Below, piece by piece: positions 1 to 15,563 of a stretch of DNA of 63,299 bases. Source of the stretch: Spirochaetaceae bacterium (lineage in GTDB: Bacteria > Spirochaetota > Spirochaetia > DSM-27196 > Alkalispirochaetaceae); assembly GCA_007695175.1 (NCBI GenBank), contig REEH01000124.1, forward strand, positions 1-63,299, written 5' to 3'. The notes under the pieces were generated by a model. That model did no database searches, was not told the origin of the DNA, and saw nothing but the letters and a program-made list of their open reading frames with translations. A program made the translations under genes and the position numbers. The first letter of the stretch is position 1. Each line of letters starts with the position of its first letter.

Positions 1-1
1 G

Positions 2-67
2 GCGGATCTCTCGGACGAGCGCATCCGCAAGTGGGTCCGTTCCGTACGCTCTCTCCTGCCTGCTTGA
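2..67 (+). CDS. C-terminal end of an unidentified protein (partial)
   Basis: An open frame enters from the left edge and stops at a TGA at 65-67, giving about 21 residues that end in SVRSLLPA. The residue mix (charged helix-like, Arg-rich) is compatible with a real protein tail, but there is too little to identify a family. The TGA overlaps the -35 box of the promoter that follows, as expected for a gene end placed tightly before a tRNA operon. It could also be chance open frame. Confidence 0.4.
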   Translation, partial: ADLSDERIRKWVRSVRSLLPA

Positions 68-92
68 CAATTTATACGTACTCTGGTATTTT
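64..92 (+). promoter_or_regulatory. Sigma70-type promoter for tRNA-Thr/tRNA-Trp/secE operon
   Basis: TTGACA at 64-69, a 17-nt spacer and TATTTT at 87-92. The predicted start near 99 is about 11 nt before the tRNA-Thr gene. It is the only good promoter before secE and probably drives both tRNAs and the secE-nusG-ribosomal protein run. Confidence 0.75.
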
Positions 93-109
93 CCTTCGAG
101 CCTGAAAAT

Positions 110-182
110 GCCCTTGTAGCTCAGTTGGCAGAGCACATCCATGGTAAGGATGGGGTCATCGGTTCAAATCCGATCGAGGGCT
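110..182 (+). tRNA. tRNA-Thr (anticodon GGU)
   Basis: Full cloverleaf: a 7-bp acceptor GCCCUUG paired with CGAGGGC (one G-U), D arm with AGUUGG loop, anticodon stem CAUCC/GGAUG with loop AUGGUAA giving anticodon GGU, T arm with UUCAAAU loop, discriminator U182. CCA is not encoded. It decodes ACC/ACU threonine codons. It sits upstream of tRNA-Trp and secE. Confidence 0.95.
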
Positions 183-212
183 CTGCGGTACGGTTTGAGC
201 CGTCTCGTATAT

Positions 213-286
213 AGGCCAGTAGCTCCAATCGGTAGAGCGCCGGTCTCCAAAACCGGATGTTGCGGGTTCGAATCCTGCCTGGCCTG
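213..286 (+). tRNA. tRNA-Trp (anticodon CCA)
   Basis: Cloverleaf with acceptor AGGCCAG/CUGGCCU, anticodon stem CCGGU/ACCGG with loop CUCCAAA giving anticodon CCA, T loop UUCGAAU, discriminator G286, no encoded CCA. tRNA-Trp directly before secE-nusG is a common bacterial arrangement and supports co-transcription with the protein genes. Confidence 0.96.
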
Positions 287-316
287 CTGTTGTGGCAGGA
301 TGATGAGGAGTCATTG

Positions 317-496
317 TTGAAGAAACTTATTGGTTTTGTTCGAAACAGTTACGCGGAACTCAAGAAGGTGACCTGGCCCTCCCGGGAAGAAGTGGGTTCC
401 TCCACGCGGGTAGTGCTCATTTCCGTCGTTATCTTCGCGATTATTCTCGGTACCCTGGATTATCTCTTCCTGGCCGGGATCGACCTGCTTTTCTGA
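317..496 (+). CDS. secE: Preprotein translocase subunit SecE
   Basis: A 59-residue single-spanning subunit of the SecYEG protein-conducting channel in the inner membrane. The conserved cytoplasmic motif ELKKVTWPSREE is at residues 14-25 and one hydrophobic segment covers about residues 32-52; the short, one-helix form is the usual non-enterobacterial type. The start is a TTG at 317 with GAGGAG at 305-310 placed 6 nt before it. A TTG at 314 is the only close alternative, and the ATG at 257 lies inside tRNA-Trp so it is rejected. nusG starts 1 nt after its stop, as in the classical secE-nusG pair. Confidence 0.95.
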   Translation: MKKLIGFVRNSYAELKKVTWPSREEVGSSTRVVLISVVIFAIILGTLDYLFLAGIDLLF

Positions 497-497
497 C

Positions 498-1055
498 ATG
501 GCTAAAAACTGGTACGTACTGCACACATACTCGGGATACGAGAACAAGATAGAACGCACGATCCGCATGCTCATGGAAGAGGGCAAGTTTGGTGATGCCC
601 TGATCGACATCAAGGTTCCGGCGGAAGAGGTGGAAGAGCGTACCAAGGACGGGAAAAAGCGGATCACCAGCAGGAAGTTCCTTCCCGGGTATATCCTGCT
701 GGAGATGGATCTTCCCGAGATCGGGTGGAAGAACATCCTGGCGGAAATGCGCCGGATAAACGGGGTAACCGGATTCGTCGGGTCCTCGCCGGGAGCCAGG
801 CCGCATCCGATTTCTCCGGAGGAAGCGCGTTCCATTCTTCAGAAAACGGGAGAGATCAAGGGTGACCGCGTGCATCGCCAGAAGGAAACCTTTGTTTCCG
901 GTGAGACGGTTCGGATAACCGAGGGCCCTTTCAATACCTTTACCGGTACGGTGGAAGAGGTCAACAACGAGAAGGCCAAGCTTCGGGTGACGGTCGGCAT
1001 ATTCGGCCGGTCCACACCGGTGGAGCTTGACTTCGCCCAGGTAGAGAAATTGTAA
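498..1055 (+). CDS. nusG: Transcription termination/antitermination factor NusG
   Basis: A 185-residue NusG that binds the RNA polymerase clamp and links it to Rho or to the ribosome through S10. The N-terminal NGN domain (about residues 4-115) begins with the typical [15 protein letters not shown] segment is seen near residues 134-162 ([21 protein letters not shown]). Length matches the family. It starts 1 nt after secE and is followed by an 88-nt leader before rplK. The target S10 gene lies 12.6 kb downstream in the same direction. Confidence 0.97.
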   Translation: MAKNWYVLHTYSGYENKIERTIRMLMEEGKFGDALIDIKVPAEEVEERTKDGKKRITSRKFLPGYILLEMDLPEIGWKNILAEMRRINGVTGFVGSSPGARPHPISPEEARSILQKTGEIKGDRVHRQKETFVSGETVRITEGPFNTFTGTVEEVNNEKAKLRVTVGIFGRSTPVELDFAQVEKL

Positions 1056-1143
1056 TTCGTTTCTGCGTCCGGGTTCCCCTGAAAGGGAGTCTGGTGGGAG
1101 TCATCCGGTCATCCGGAGACGGTAGAACCACAAAGGAGGCCGT

Positions 1144-1575
1144 ATGGCTAAGAAGAAGGTTGTGACGCAGATCAAGCTGCAGGTTCCCGCCGGTAAGGCA
1201 ACTCCGGCACCCCCGGTCGGTCCGGCTCTCGGTCCGCACGGTGTAAGTGCACCTCAGTTTGTTCAGCAGTTCAACGACGTCACAAAGAACTATGAACCAG
1301 GATTAACGATCCCTGTCGTCATTACCGTGTACGCTGATCGTTCCTTCTCGTTCATCACAAAGACCCCTCCCGCGGCGGTGCTTATCCGTCGCTCGATCGG
1401 TCTGGACAAGGGATCGGCGGAGCCCAACAAGGTGAAGGTGGGCAAGATCACCCGTGCCCAGCTTGAGGAGATCGCCAACACCAAGATGAAGGATCTCAAC
1501 GCCAACGATCTCGACGCGGCAGTGAAGATTATCGCCGGTACCGCCCGCAGCATGGGCGTAACAGTGGAGGGCTGA
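1144..1575 (+). CDS. rplK: 50S ribosomal protein L11
   Basis: A 143-residue L11, a component of the GTPase-associated centre of the large subunit together with L10 and L7/L12. The N-terminal proline-rich stretch ([20 protein letters not shown], about residues 18-37) and the C-terminal RNA-binding helix ending near residue 143 are clear. AAAGGAGG a few bases ahead of the ATG is a strong ribosome binding site. The 88-nt gap from nusG contains the direct repeat TCATCCGG TCATCCGG near 1103-1118. rplA starts 1 nt after its stop, the usual L11-L1 operon. Confidence 0.97.
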   Translation: MAKKKVVTQIKLQVPAGKATPAPPVGPALGPHGVSAPQFVQQFNDVTKNYEPGLTIPVVITVYADRSFSFITKTPPAAVLIRRSIGLDKGSAEPNKVKVGKITRAQLEEIANTKMKDLNANDLDAAVKIIAGTARSMGVTVEG

Positions 1576-1576
1576 G

Positions 1577-2251
1577 ATGAAACGGGGAAAGAAGTACCAG
1601 GAAGCCCTGAGTAAAATCGACCGCACCAAGCAGTATCCTCTGGAAGAGGCGGTAGCTCTCGTAAAGGAAACGTCCTTCGCCAAGTTTGATGAGACAATTG
1701 AACTCTCCCTCAATCTCAACCTGAAGAAAAGCCAGACCGTGCGTGACACCATGGTGCTTCCGCACCAGTTCACCGGGGAGAAACAGATTCTTGTTTTTGC
1801 CAAGGGTGACAAGGCGGAGGAGGCTCGCGCCGCCGGTGCATCCTTTGTGGGCGACGATGACCTCATCGAGAAAATCAAGGGAGGCTGGACGGGCTTTGAC
1901 GTTGCCGTGGCCACACCGGATATGATGAAGGACGTGGGCCGTCTCGGTCCGATCCTCGGTCGCCGCGGCCTGATGCCCAACCCCAAGACTCAGACTGTCA
2001 CGATGGACCTTGCCGGCGCGATTGCGGAACTCCGCAAAGGCCGGGTGGAGTTTCGGTCCGACAAGACGGGTGTTGTTCACATGCCGGTGGGCAAGGTTTC
2101 CATGGATCCCGCGGGCATCGCGGAAAACGTGCAGGCGATCATAACGGAAGTACGGAAACGACGTCCCCCGGAGTCAAAGGGCACCTTTCTCAAGACAGTT
2201 GCCGTTTCATCTACAATGGGCCCCGGGGTCCGGGTCGCGATGGGAGAATGA
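1577..2251 (+). CDS. rplA: 50S ribosomal protein L1
   Basis: A 224-residue L1 that forms the mobile L1 stalk at the E site of the 50S subunit. It carries the family motif [15 protein letters not shown] (about residues 136-150) and a two-domain layout of usual length. In many bacteria L1 represses the L11-L1 mRNA; the short rplK-rplA spacing permits such coupling, but no clear L1 site was identified here. Its stop overlaps an ATG (2248) of the next frame; the better rplJ start lies 2 nt past the stop. Confidence 0.97.
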   Translation: MKRGKKYQEALSKIDRTKQYPLEEAVALVKETSFAKFDETIELSLNLNLKKSQTVRDTMVLPHQFTGEKQILVFAKGDKAEEARAAGASFVGDDDLIEKIKGGWTGFDVAVATPDMMKDVGRLGPILGRRGLMPNPKTQTVTMDLAGAIAELRKGRVEFRSDKTGVVHMPVGKVSMDPAGIAENVQAIITEVRKRRPPESKGTFLKTVAVSSTMGPGVRVAMGE

Positions 2252-2253
2252 GC

Positions 2254-2790
2254 ATGAAAGCGGATTACGAAACACGCGTTAACGACGAGAAAGTCGGTGC
2301 CGTCGATGCGTTGAAAGAGATGTTTTCCCAGGTGGGAGACTATGTTTTTACCGACTATCGGGGCCTGACGGTGGAGCAGATCACCAATCTGCGTGCGCGG
2401 CTTCGCGAAAACGGGGCGGACTACCGCGTGGTGAAGAACCGCTTCGCCCGGATCGCCTTCCAGCAGCTGGAGAAACCGGACGTGGCGGACTACCTGGTGG
2501 GTCCCACCGCGGTAGCTCTCGCCGCCGGTGATGCCGCTCCGGTGGTGAAAGCGATCATGGATTTTTCCAAGGATGCTCCTCTGGAAGTAAAGGGTGCGCT
2601 CCTGGGGGACCGGGTATATACGGCCGCCCAGGCGGTGGCGTTCAGCAAGCTTCCCTCGCGCCTCGAGCTGATCGCTCAGCTCATGAGCGTGATGCAGGCG
2701 CCCTTGCAGAATTTTGTGTATGCTACCAACGCGGTGCCCACCAAACTGGTGCGCACGCTGCAGGCAGTTGCCGACCAGAAGGCCGGCTGA
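2254..2790 (+). CDS. rplJ: 50S ribosomal protein L10
   Basis: A 178-residue L10, the base that carries the L7/L12 dimers on the ribosomal stalk. The N-terminal 23S-binding domain contains DYRGLTVEQITNLRARLRE, and the C-terminal helix for L7/L12 binding is present. ATG 2254 is preferred because GGGAG at 2242-2246 is 7 nt before it; the overlapping ATG at 2248 would leave only 1 nt. Unlike many bacteria there is no room for a long L10 leader between rplA and rplJ, so any stalk autoregulation must use another site. Confidence 0.96.
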   Translation: MKADYETRVNDEKVGAVDALKEMFSQVGDYVFTDYRGLTVEQITNLRARLRENGADYRVVKNRFARIAFQQLEKPDVADYLVGPTAVALAAGDAAPVVKAIMDFSKDAPLEVKGALLGDRVYTAAQAVAFSKLPSRLELIAQLMSVMQAPLQNFVYATNAVPTKLVRTLQAVADQKAG

Positions 2791-2871
2791 TAGAACCAAG
2801 GTATTCAACCGGCGTTAGTCTTCGACAACCGTTGCCTGCTATCGCCGGATAACAGGAAAGGAGAAGGTAAT

Positions 2872-3264
2872 ATGGCAGCCATAACAAAAGAGGACATCCT
2901 CGAAGCGATTGCAGGAATGACCGTGCTTGAAGTAAGCGAGCTGGTCAAGATGATGGAAGAGAAGTTCGGCGTGACCGCCGCGGCGCCCGTTGCAGTAGCA
3001 GCGGCCGGTGGCGCAGCCGCCGGAGCTGAAGACGAGGTGGAGGAGCAGACCGAGTTTGACGTGATCCTCAAGGGCGTCAAGGACGGTGCCAAGATCGGCG
3101 TCATCAAGGCGGTTCGCACCGTTGTCTCCGGTCTCGGTCTGAAAGAAGCCAAGGAGCTCGTGGAGGCAGGTGACAAGCCGGTACGGGAAGGTGTTTCCAA
3201 GGACGAAGCGGCGGAGATCAAAAAGACACTCGAGGAAGCAGGCGCTGAAATCGAGGTCAAGTAG
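2872..3264 (+). CDS. rplL: 50S ribosomal protein L7/L12
   Basis: A 130-residue stalk protein that recruits translation GTPases. The N-terminal dimerisation domain (about residues 1-35) is followed by an Ala/Gly hinge, here long (roughly residues 38-56), and the C-terminal domain with [16 protein letters not shown] and [22 protein letters not shown] before ATG 2872 gives strong initiation, in keeping with the several copies needed per ribosome. The 81-nt gap after rplJ shows no clear terminator; a hairpin follows this gene before rpoB. Confidence 0.97.
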   Translation: MAAITKEDILEAIAGMTVLEVSELVKMMEEKFGVTAAAPVAVAAAGGAAAGAEDEVEEQTEFDVILKGVKDGAKIGVIKAVRTVVSGLGLKEAKELVEAGDKPVREGVSKDEAAEIKKTLEEAGAEIEVK

Positions 3265-3301
3265 CTCTGGTCGTCCGGAATTATCTCATCTGAAGCTCGT
3301 A

Positions 3302-3338
3302 CACCACCGGTGTTGTCATACGCCGGTGGTGCGTTTTT
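3302..3338 (+). terminator. Attenuator-like terminator between rplL and rpoB
   Basis: A 9-bp perfect stem (CACCACCGG 3302-3310 with CCGGTGGTG 3323-3331), a 12-nt loop, then CG and five T. The form is that of an intrinsic terminator. Partial termination between L7/L12 and RNA polymerase genes is known in other bacteria and lowers rpoBC expression relative to ribosomal proteins; that role here is inferred. Confidence 0.75.
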
Positions 3339-3365
3339 GTCCCAAGCCGGGGCCGGGAGGTGCAC

Positions 3366-6869
<3,504 letters not shown>

Positions 6870-6884
6870 AGGAGCGAAACCGGT

Positions 6885-11111
<4,227 letters not shown>

Positions 11112-11129
11112 AACGCTGTAGAGTGGTCT

Positions 11130-11159
11130 TGACAACCGGGGTGTCTCCTTGGTAATGTG
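11130..11159 (+). promoter_or_regulatory. Promoter upstream of rpsL
   Basis: TTGACA at 11130-11135, an 18-nt spacer and TAATGT at 11154-11159. The -35 is perfect and the -10 is weak. The predicted start is near 11166, giving a leader of about 24 nt before the rpsL ATG at 11190. It would let rpsL-rpsG be expressed independently of rpoBC. Confidence 0.6.
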
Positions 11160-11189
11160 CCGCTCTACGAAAACGGAGTACAGGAAAAG

Positions 11190-11564
11190 ATGCCAACGAT
11201 CAATCAACTCATCCGAAAAGGAAGAGTGCGACAGTTTAAGGGAACAAAGTCTCCCGCATTGCAGCAGTGCCCGCAGAAGCGCGGCGTATGCACCCGGGTC
11301 ATGACGGTTACCCCCAAGAAACCCAATTCCGCGCTTCGGAAGGTCGCTCGCGTGCGCCTGTCCAACGGAATCGAAGTGACGGCCTACATCCCCGGTATCG
11401 GGCATAACCTGCAGGAGCACTCGGTGGTGCTGCTCCGGGGCGGGCGTGTCAAGGACCTGCCGGGTGTACGCTACCATATTGTACGGGGCTGCAAGGACAC
11501 GCTCGGTGTCGAGGATCGGCGCAAGGCGCGGTCAAAGTACGGCACGAAACGGCCCAAGGCGTAG
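11190..11564 (+). CDS. rpsL: 30S ribosomal protein S12
   Basis: A 124-residue decoding-centre protein. It has the invariant loops [12 protein letters not shown] and [13 protein letters not shown], with lysines at the classical streptomycin-sensitivity positions, so no resistance allele is visible. The start [12 protein letters not shown] at ATG 11190 matches S12 proteins; an upstream GTG at 11157 would overlap the -10 region of the promoter and is rejected. Downstream rpsG starts after 15 nt. Confidence 0.97.
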   Translation: MPTINQLIRKGRVRQFKGTKSPALQQCPQKRGVCTRVMTVTPKKPNSALRKVARVRLSNGIEVTAYIPGIGHNLQEHSVVLLRGGRVKDLPGVRYHIVRGCKDTLGVEDRRKARSKYGTKRPKA

Positions 11565-11579
11565 GAGGACTGTTCAGTC

Positions 11580-12053
11580 ATGCCAAGACGACATATACCG
11601 CAGCGTAAACCACCGCTGATGGATCCGCGACACAAGGATGTCACCGTCTCCCGGTTCGTCAACCGGATGATGATACACGGCAAGCGCTCGATCTCGCAGG
11701 GAATCATGTATGAAGCCATGGAGGAGATCGAGAAGAAGATCGCCGATGCGACACCGGTGGAGGTCTTTCACAAGGCGCTGGAGAACGTAAAACCCATCAT
11801 TGAGGTGAAAAGCCGGAGAGTGGGTGGTTCGACGTACCAGGTGCCCGTGGAGGTCAAGGAAGGACGCCGTGAAGCGCTGGCGATGCGCTGGATTATCAGC
11901 GCGGCCCGCGGGCGCAGCGGCAAATCCATGGGGCAGCGCCTGAGTCAGGAGCTGATGGATGCCTTCAACGGCACCGGCACGGCTTTCAAGAAGAAGGAAG
12001 ATACTCACCGCATGGCGGAGGCGAACAAAGCCTTTGCCCATTATCGCTGGTAA
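11580..12053 (+). CDS. rpsG: 30S ribosomal protein S7
   Basis: A 157-residue primary 16S-binding protein that organises the head of the 30S subunit and contacts the E site. The start MPRRHIPQRK and the motif RVGGSTYQVPVEV are typical, and the C-terminal part with KKEDTHRMAEANKAFAHYRW is intact. In most bacteria fusA follows; here fusA is absent and a 341-nt non-coding region separates it from tuf. Confidence 0.97.
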   Translation: MPRRHIPQRKPPLMDPRHKDVTVSRFVNRMMIHGKRSISQGIMYEAMEEIEKKIADATPVEVFHKALENVKPIIEVKSRRVGGSTYQVPVEVKEGRREALAMRWIISAARGRSGKSMGQRLSQELMDAFNGTGTAFKKKEDTHRMAEANKAFAHYRW

Positions 12054-12394
12054 TAGCGAACGGATGCACCGGCAGGGGATGACACTGTCGGTGCGAGGAT
12101 GATATACTCTGCTCCTGAGAGTTGCTGAAGGGGATCGGGTGCGCGCGGGATAACACCGTTGCGGCAAACTGATCCCGGGGAGCCAAACCGTCGTACCTTG
12201 TGTACGGCAGGTGGCGCCGTACCGTCGCGGCCGTTGGCCCGGCAGAAACCCACGGTTTGCCGTCCTTGACACCATGACGGCGGTTCCCTATAATCCGGTT
12301 CCCAATTCAGATTGCCGACGGATGTTTATCAGGCGGCAATGTCTGTGTGAATTATCATTTTTTCGTCGTTTGTAACGGTGCAAGGAGGACGACA
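12054..12394 (+). other. Structured non-coding region and tuf leader where fusA usually lies
   Basis: 341 nt without a gene. It holds a 10-bp hairpin with one G-U (12065-12093) just after rpsG that lacks a T run, a second hairpin GTACGGC/GCCGTAC (12202-12222), the tuf promoter (12266-12294), and a leader hairpin ATTGCCG/CGGCAAT (12311-12340) within the tuf 5' untranslated region. No fusA remnant was recognised. The leader hairpin ends 54 nt before the tuf start and could affect mRNA stability; no known riboswitch is recognised. Confidence 0.55.
12266..12294 (+). promoter_or_regulatory. Perfect consensus promoter of tuf
   Basis: TTGACA (12266-12271), 17-nt spacer, TATAAT (12289-12294): an exact sigma70 consensus, the strongest promoter seen in the window. 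Transcription should start near 12301, giving a leader of about 94 nt before tuf. This suits the most abundant cell protein. Confidence 0.85.
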
Positions 12395-13585
12395 ATGGCC
12401 AAGAGCAAATTTGAGCGAACAAAACCGCATGTTAACGTCGGTACCATCGGTCACGTTGACCACGGAAAAACGACGCTTACCGCTGCCATGACTATGGTGA
12501 GTGCCGCGAAGTTCGGTTCCCGCGTCATGAGCTATGACGAGATCGACAACGCTCCGGAAGAGAAGGAGCGCGGTATCACGATCAACACGCGTCACGTAGA
12601 GTACGAGACGGACAATCGTCACTACGCGCACGTGGACTGTCCGGGTCACGCGGACTACGTAAAGAACATGATCACCGGTGCCGCCCAGATGGACGGCGCA
12701 ATCGTGGTTGTGGCCGCAACGGACGGTGCTATGTCCCAGACCCGGGAGCACATTCTGCTCGCCCGGCAGGTGGGTGTGCCCAAGATCATCGTGTTCATCA
12801 ACAAGACCGACCAGGTGGATGATCCCGACATGATCGAGCTTGTTGAAGAAGAGGTTCGTGACCTTCTCAACGCGTACGACTTCCCCGGTGACGAGATTCC
12901 CGTTATCAAGGGCAGTGCCTTCCTGGCGATGGAGAATCCCGCCGACGAGGAGAAGAACAAGGTCGTTTTTGAGCTCTTCGAGGCCATGGACGAATACTTC
13001 CCCGTCCCCGAGCGTGCCGTGGACAGGGACTTCCTTATGCCGATCGAGGACATCTTCTCGATTCAGGGACGTGGAACGGTTGTTACCGGTCGTATTGAAC
13101 GGGGCAAACTGCACGTTGGTGATGAGGTGGAGATCGTGGGTATCCGGGATACACAGAAGACCACCTGTACCGGTGTGGAGATGTTCAACAAGCTCCTTGA
13201 CGACGGTCAGGCGGGAGACAACGTGGGCGCTCTGCTGCGCGGTATCGACAAGAAAGCGGTCGAGCGCGGACAGGTGCTGGCGAAGCCCGGTTCCATTACG
13301 CCTCACAGGAAGTTCAAGGGTCAGGTTTATGTCCTGAGCAAGGAAGAGGGCGGTCGCCACTCTCCCTTCATGTCCGGTTATCGTCCGCAGTTCTACTTCC
13401 GTACCACCGATGTTACCGGTACGGTTATGCTGCCGGAGGACAAGCAGATGGTCATGCCCGGTGACAACACGGAAATCCACGTTGAACTGATCAAACCGAT
13501 CGCGATGGACCAGGGGTTGCGCTTTGCAATCCGCGAGGGAGGCCGCACCGTAGCGAGCGGCCAGGTCATCGAGATCGTCGAATAA
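12395..13585 (+). CDS. tuf: Translation elongation factor Tu
   Basis: A 396-residue GTPase delivering aminoacyl-tRNA to the ribosome. G1 is GHVDHGKT, switch I carries [15 protein letters not shown]3 is DCPGHAD and G4 is NKTD; domains 2 and 3 follow with the usual C-terminal [19 protein letters not shown] 12395 is chosen ([20 protein letters not shown]) with AAGGAGG at 12382-12388; the upstream in-frame ATG at 12347 has no such site and would extend the protein abnormally. It has its own consensus promoter and a strong downstream hairpin, so it is largely a separate transcription unit. Only one tuf copy is in the window. Confidence 0.98.
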   Translation: MAKSKFERTKPHVNVGTIGHVDHGKTTLTAAMTMVSAAKFGSRVMSYDEIDNAPEEKERGITINTRHVEYETDNRHYAHVDCPGHADYVKNMITGAAQMDGAIVVVAATDGAMSQTREHILLARQVGVPKIIVFINKTDQVDDPDMIELVEEEVRDLLNAYDFPGDEIPVIKGSAFLAMENPADEEKNKVVFELFEAMDEYFPVPERAVDRDFLMPIEDIFSIQGRGTVVTGRIERGKLHVGDEVEIVGIRDTQKTTCTGVEMFNKLLDDGQAGDNVGALLRGIDKKAVERGQVLAKPGSITPHRKFKGQVYVLSKEEGGRHSPFMSGYRPQFYFRTTDVTGTVMLPEDKQMVMPGDNTEIHVELIKPIAMDQGLRFAIREGGRTVASGQVIEIVE

Positions 13586-13604
13586 TGACGGCTGATCGGC
13601 CGCG

Positions 13605-13643
13605 ATTAAGCCTTGTTGCTGAGGCAATAAGGCTTAATTTTTT
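13605..13643 (+). terminator. Strong terminator/attenuator between tuf and rpsJ
   Basis: ATTAAGCCTT (13605-13614) pairs with AAGGCTTAAT (13629-13638) and is extended inward by a G-U and TTGC/GCAA to a 15-bp stem with a TGAG tetraloop, followed by six T (13638-13643). It ends 14 nt before the rpsJ ATG, a gap that holds only the ribosome binding site, so the S10 cluster must be reached by read-through or regulated antitermination. Confidence 0.88.
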
Positions 13644-13657
13644 GTCTTGGAGGAACC

Positions 13658-13966
13658 ATGCCTGGTGAGAAGATTCGGGTCCGCCTGCGCGGCTTCGATG
13701 TGCAGCTGGTGGATCAGAGTGCCGCGTCAATCGTGCAGACGGTGCAGAAGGCGGGTGCGTCCGTATCCGGTCCTATACCGCTGCCGACGCGGATAAACAA
13801 GTATACCGTTCTGCGATCGCCCCACGTGAACAAGAAGGCGCGTGAGCAGTTCGAGATGCGTACCCATAAGCGGCTCATAGATATCATTGAGCCCTCTTCG
13901 GCAGTGATGGACTCGCTCATGAAGCTTGAACTTCCGGCCGGCGTGGATGTTGAGATCAAGCAGTAA
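13658..13966 (+). CDS. rpsJ: 30S ribosomal protein S10 (NusE)
   Basis: A 102-residue head protein of the 30S subunit that also acts with NusB and NusG in antitermination. The segment [20 protein letters not shown] is diagnostic. TTGGAGGAA 14-6 nt before ATG 13658 gives good initiation. It is first in a tightly packed 12.7-kb run to rplQ. The gene starts immediately after a terminator-like hairpin with no promoter in between, so its own expression probably depends on read-through from tuf. Confidence 0.97.
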   Translation: MPGEKIRVRLRGFDVQLVDQSAASIVQTVQKAGASVSGPIPLPTRINKYTVLRSPHVNKKAREQFEMRTHKRLIDIIEPSSAVMDSLMKLELPAGVDVEIKQ

Positions 13967-13979
13967 CAGGAAAATAACG

Positions 13980-14612
13980 ATGGTTGGTCTGATTGGGAAA
14001 AAAATCGGGATGACCCAGGTCTTTGATGACGCGGGATCACTCATCCCAGTGACGATTCTGAAAGTCGAGCCAAACCTTGTGGTGGCGCGGCGCACCCCGG
14101 AGCGGGACGGCTACTCGGCAGTCGTGCTTGGAGCGACTCCCCAGAAGGAGTCACGCATGACGAAGCCGGTGCTGGGTCAGTTCAAGGACGGCATGGCGCC
14201 CCGGAGCGATCTCTTTGAGTTCAGGGATTTCGACCAGGAATGCGAGGTTGGCGATGAGCTGGGTCTCGATATTCTGAAGGACGTGGGCTTCGTCGACGTC
14301 ACCGGTACCAGTAAGGGTAAGGGGTTCCAGGGAGTCATGAAGCGCCACAATTTTGGTGGCGGACGCAAAACCCACGGTTCCAAGTTTCATCGAGCGAACG
14401 GTTCGACCGGTATGGCGGCCTATCCCTCGAAAGTGATCAAGGGAACCAAGATGGCCGGCCGGATGGGTGGCGAGAAAAGCACCGTTCTGAGTCTGCAGGT
14501 GGTTAAGGTTGATCCGGAAAGCCAGGTAATCCTGGTCCGGGGCGCGGTCCCGGGTCGGGCTAACGCCGTCGTGCGAATCCGGCCGGCCGTCAAACGGCCG
14601 ATGTACGGTTGA
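13980..14612 (+). CDS. rplC: 50S ribosomal protein L3
   Basis: A 210-residue assembly-initiating protein whose long loop reaches the peptidyl transferase centre. The loop motif [20 protein letters not shown] and following [13 protein letters not shown] are conserved. ATG 13980 ([15 protein letters not shown]) matches family starts and has AGG/GAAA upstream; the earlier in-frame ATG at 13926 lies inside rpsJ and is rejected. The spacing to rpsJ is 13 nt. Confidence 0.97.
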   Translation: MVGLIGKKIGMTQVFDDAGSLIPVTILKVEPNLVVARRTPERDGYSAVVLGATPQKESRMTKPVLGQFKDGMAPRSDLFEFRDFDQECEVGDELGLDILKDVGFVDVTGTSKGKGFQGVMKRHNFGGGRKTHGSKFHRANGSTGMAAYPSKVIKGTKMAGRMGGEKSTVLSLQVVKVDPESQVILVRGAVPGRANAVVRIRPAVKRPMYG

Positions 14613-14628
14613 TAAGAAGGTCTGAGCG

Positions 14629-15270
14629 ATGGATGTAAACGTTTTATCGACGGCAGGTAAGGAAACGCGGACACTGGCACTTCCGGACGGGGTATTTGCC
14701 CGGCCCGTGAGCGACGGTGCCATATATCACGCGATTCGCAACGAGCTTGCCAACAACAGGGTCGGCACGGCTTCCACGAAGACCCGCGGTTTCGTCAACT
14801 ACGGTGGACGCAAACCGTGGCGACAGAAAGGGACGGGGCGTGCCCGCTCCGGTAGCCGGCGATCACCCGTGTGGGTAGGTGGTGGCACCATATTTGGTCC
14901 TCTGCCGCGGGATTACAGTTACAAGCTGCCGCGGAAGATGAAGCGGGCCGCGATGATGTCGATACTTTCGCAGAAAGTGCAGTCCCAGGATCTGATGGTG
15001 GTGGAGGATTTCTCCATCGAAAGCGGGAAGACCCGCGACATGGTTGCGCTTTTGCGCGGCCTGACCGACGCGAACAGGGTCGTGCTCGTTACCGCCGGGG
15101 ATGATCCCATTCTCAAGAGAGCGGCGCGGAATATACCCTGGCTGCAGTTTCTGAGCTGGAACCGGCTGCGGGCGCACGATCTGTTCTACGCTCACAAGGT
15201 GATCGTCATGGAATCGGCGGCGAAATCACTCGGTGATTTTTATGATGGGACCCCGGGAGGTGAGAAATGA
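14629..15270 (+). CDS. rplD: 50S ribosomal protein L4
   Basis: A 213-residue protein lining the peptide exit tunnel. The tunnel loop region with [20 protein letters not shown] is clear near residues 60-80. In E. coli L4 also represses the S10 operon by attenuation; the hairpin ahead of rpsJ makes a comparable loop possible here but this is inference. Its TGA overlaps the rplW ATG by 4 nt, indicating translational coupling. Confidence 0.97.
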   Translation: MDVNVLSTAGKETRTLALPDGVFARPVSDGAIYHAIRNELANNRVGTASTKTRGFVNYGGRKPWRQKGTGRARSGSRRSPVWVGGGTIFGPLPRDYSYKLPRKMKRAAMMSILSQKVQSQDLMVVEDFSIESGKTRDMVALLRGLTDANRVVLVTAGDDPILKRAARNIPWLQFLSWNRLRAHDLFYAHKVIVMESAAKSLGDFYDGTPGGEK

Positions 15271-15551
15271 ACCCGGAACAGATAGTGATACAGCCCATAC
15301 TGACGGAAAAGAGCAACGGACAGCGTGAGTTTGGAGAGTACACCTTTCGGGTGGATCCCCGGGCAAACAAGGTTCAGATCAAGGATGCGGTGTCGCGGCT
15401 CTTCGGTGTTCACGCGGTACGATGTCGGATCGTCAACGTGAAATCAAAGCCGAAGCGTACCCGCGCGGCCAAGGGCCGTACCGCTTCCTGGAAGAAGGCT
15501 GTCGTCAAACTGGCGGATGGTGAACGCATCGCCGCCTTTGAAGGCGCGTAG
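15267..15551 (+). CDS. rplW: 50S ribosomal protein L23
   Basis: A 94-residue protein at the exit of the nascent-peptide tunnel, docking site for trigger factor and SRP. Family features are ILTEKSN near the start, FRVDPRANKVQIKDAVSRLF and the basic loop KSKPKRTRAAKGRTASWKKA. It starts inside the rplD stop (ATGA overlap) and ends 12 nt before rplB. Confidence 0.96.
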   Translation: MNPEQIVIQPILTEKSNGQREFGEYTFRVDPRANKVQIKDAVSRLFGVHAVRCRIVNVKSKPKRTRAAKGRTASWKKAVVKLADGERIAAFEGA

Positions 15552-15563
15552 GAGAGGTTACTG

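Noticed and set aside
2248-2253. ATG 2248 as rplJ start overlapping the rplA stop
   Set aside because: The ribosome binding site would be 1 nt away; ATG 2254 has normal spacing.
12065-12093. Intrinsic terminator after rpsG
   Set aside because: The hairpin is good but no T run follows, so it is described only as a structure.
12347-12394. Extended N terminus for EF-Tu
   Set aside because: It has no ribosome binding site and EF-Tu proteins begin at the MAK sequence; AAGGAGG precedes ATG 12395.
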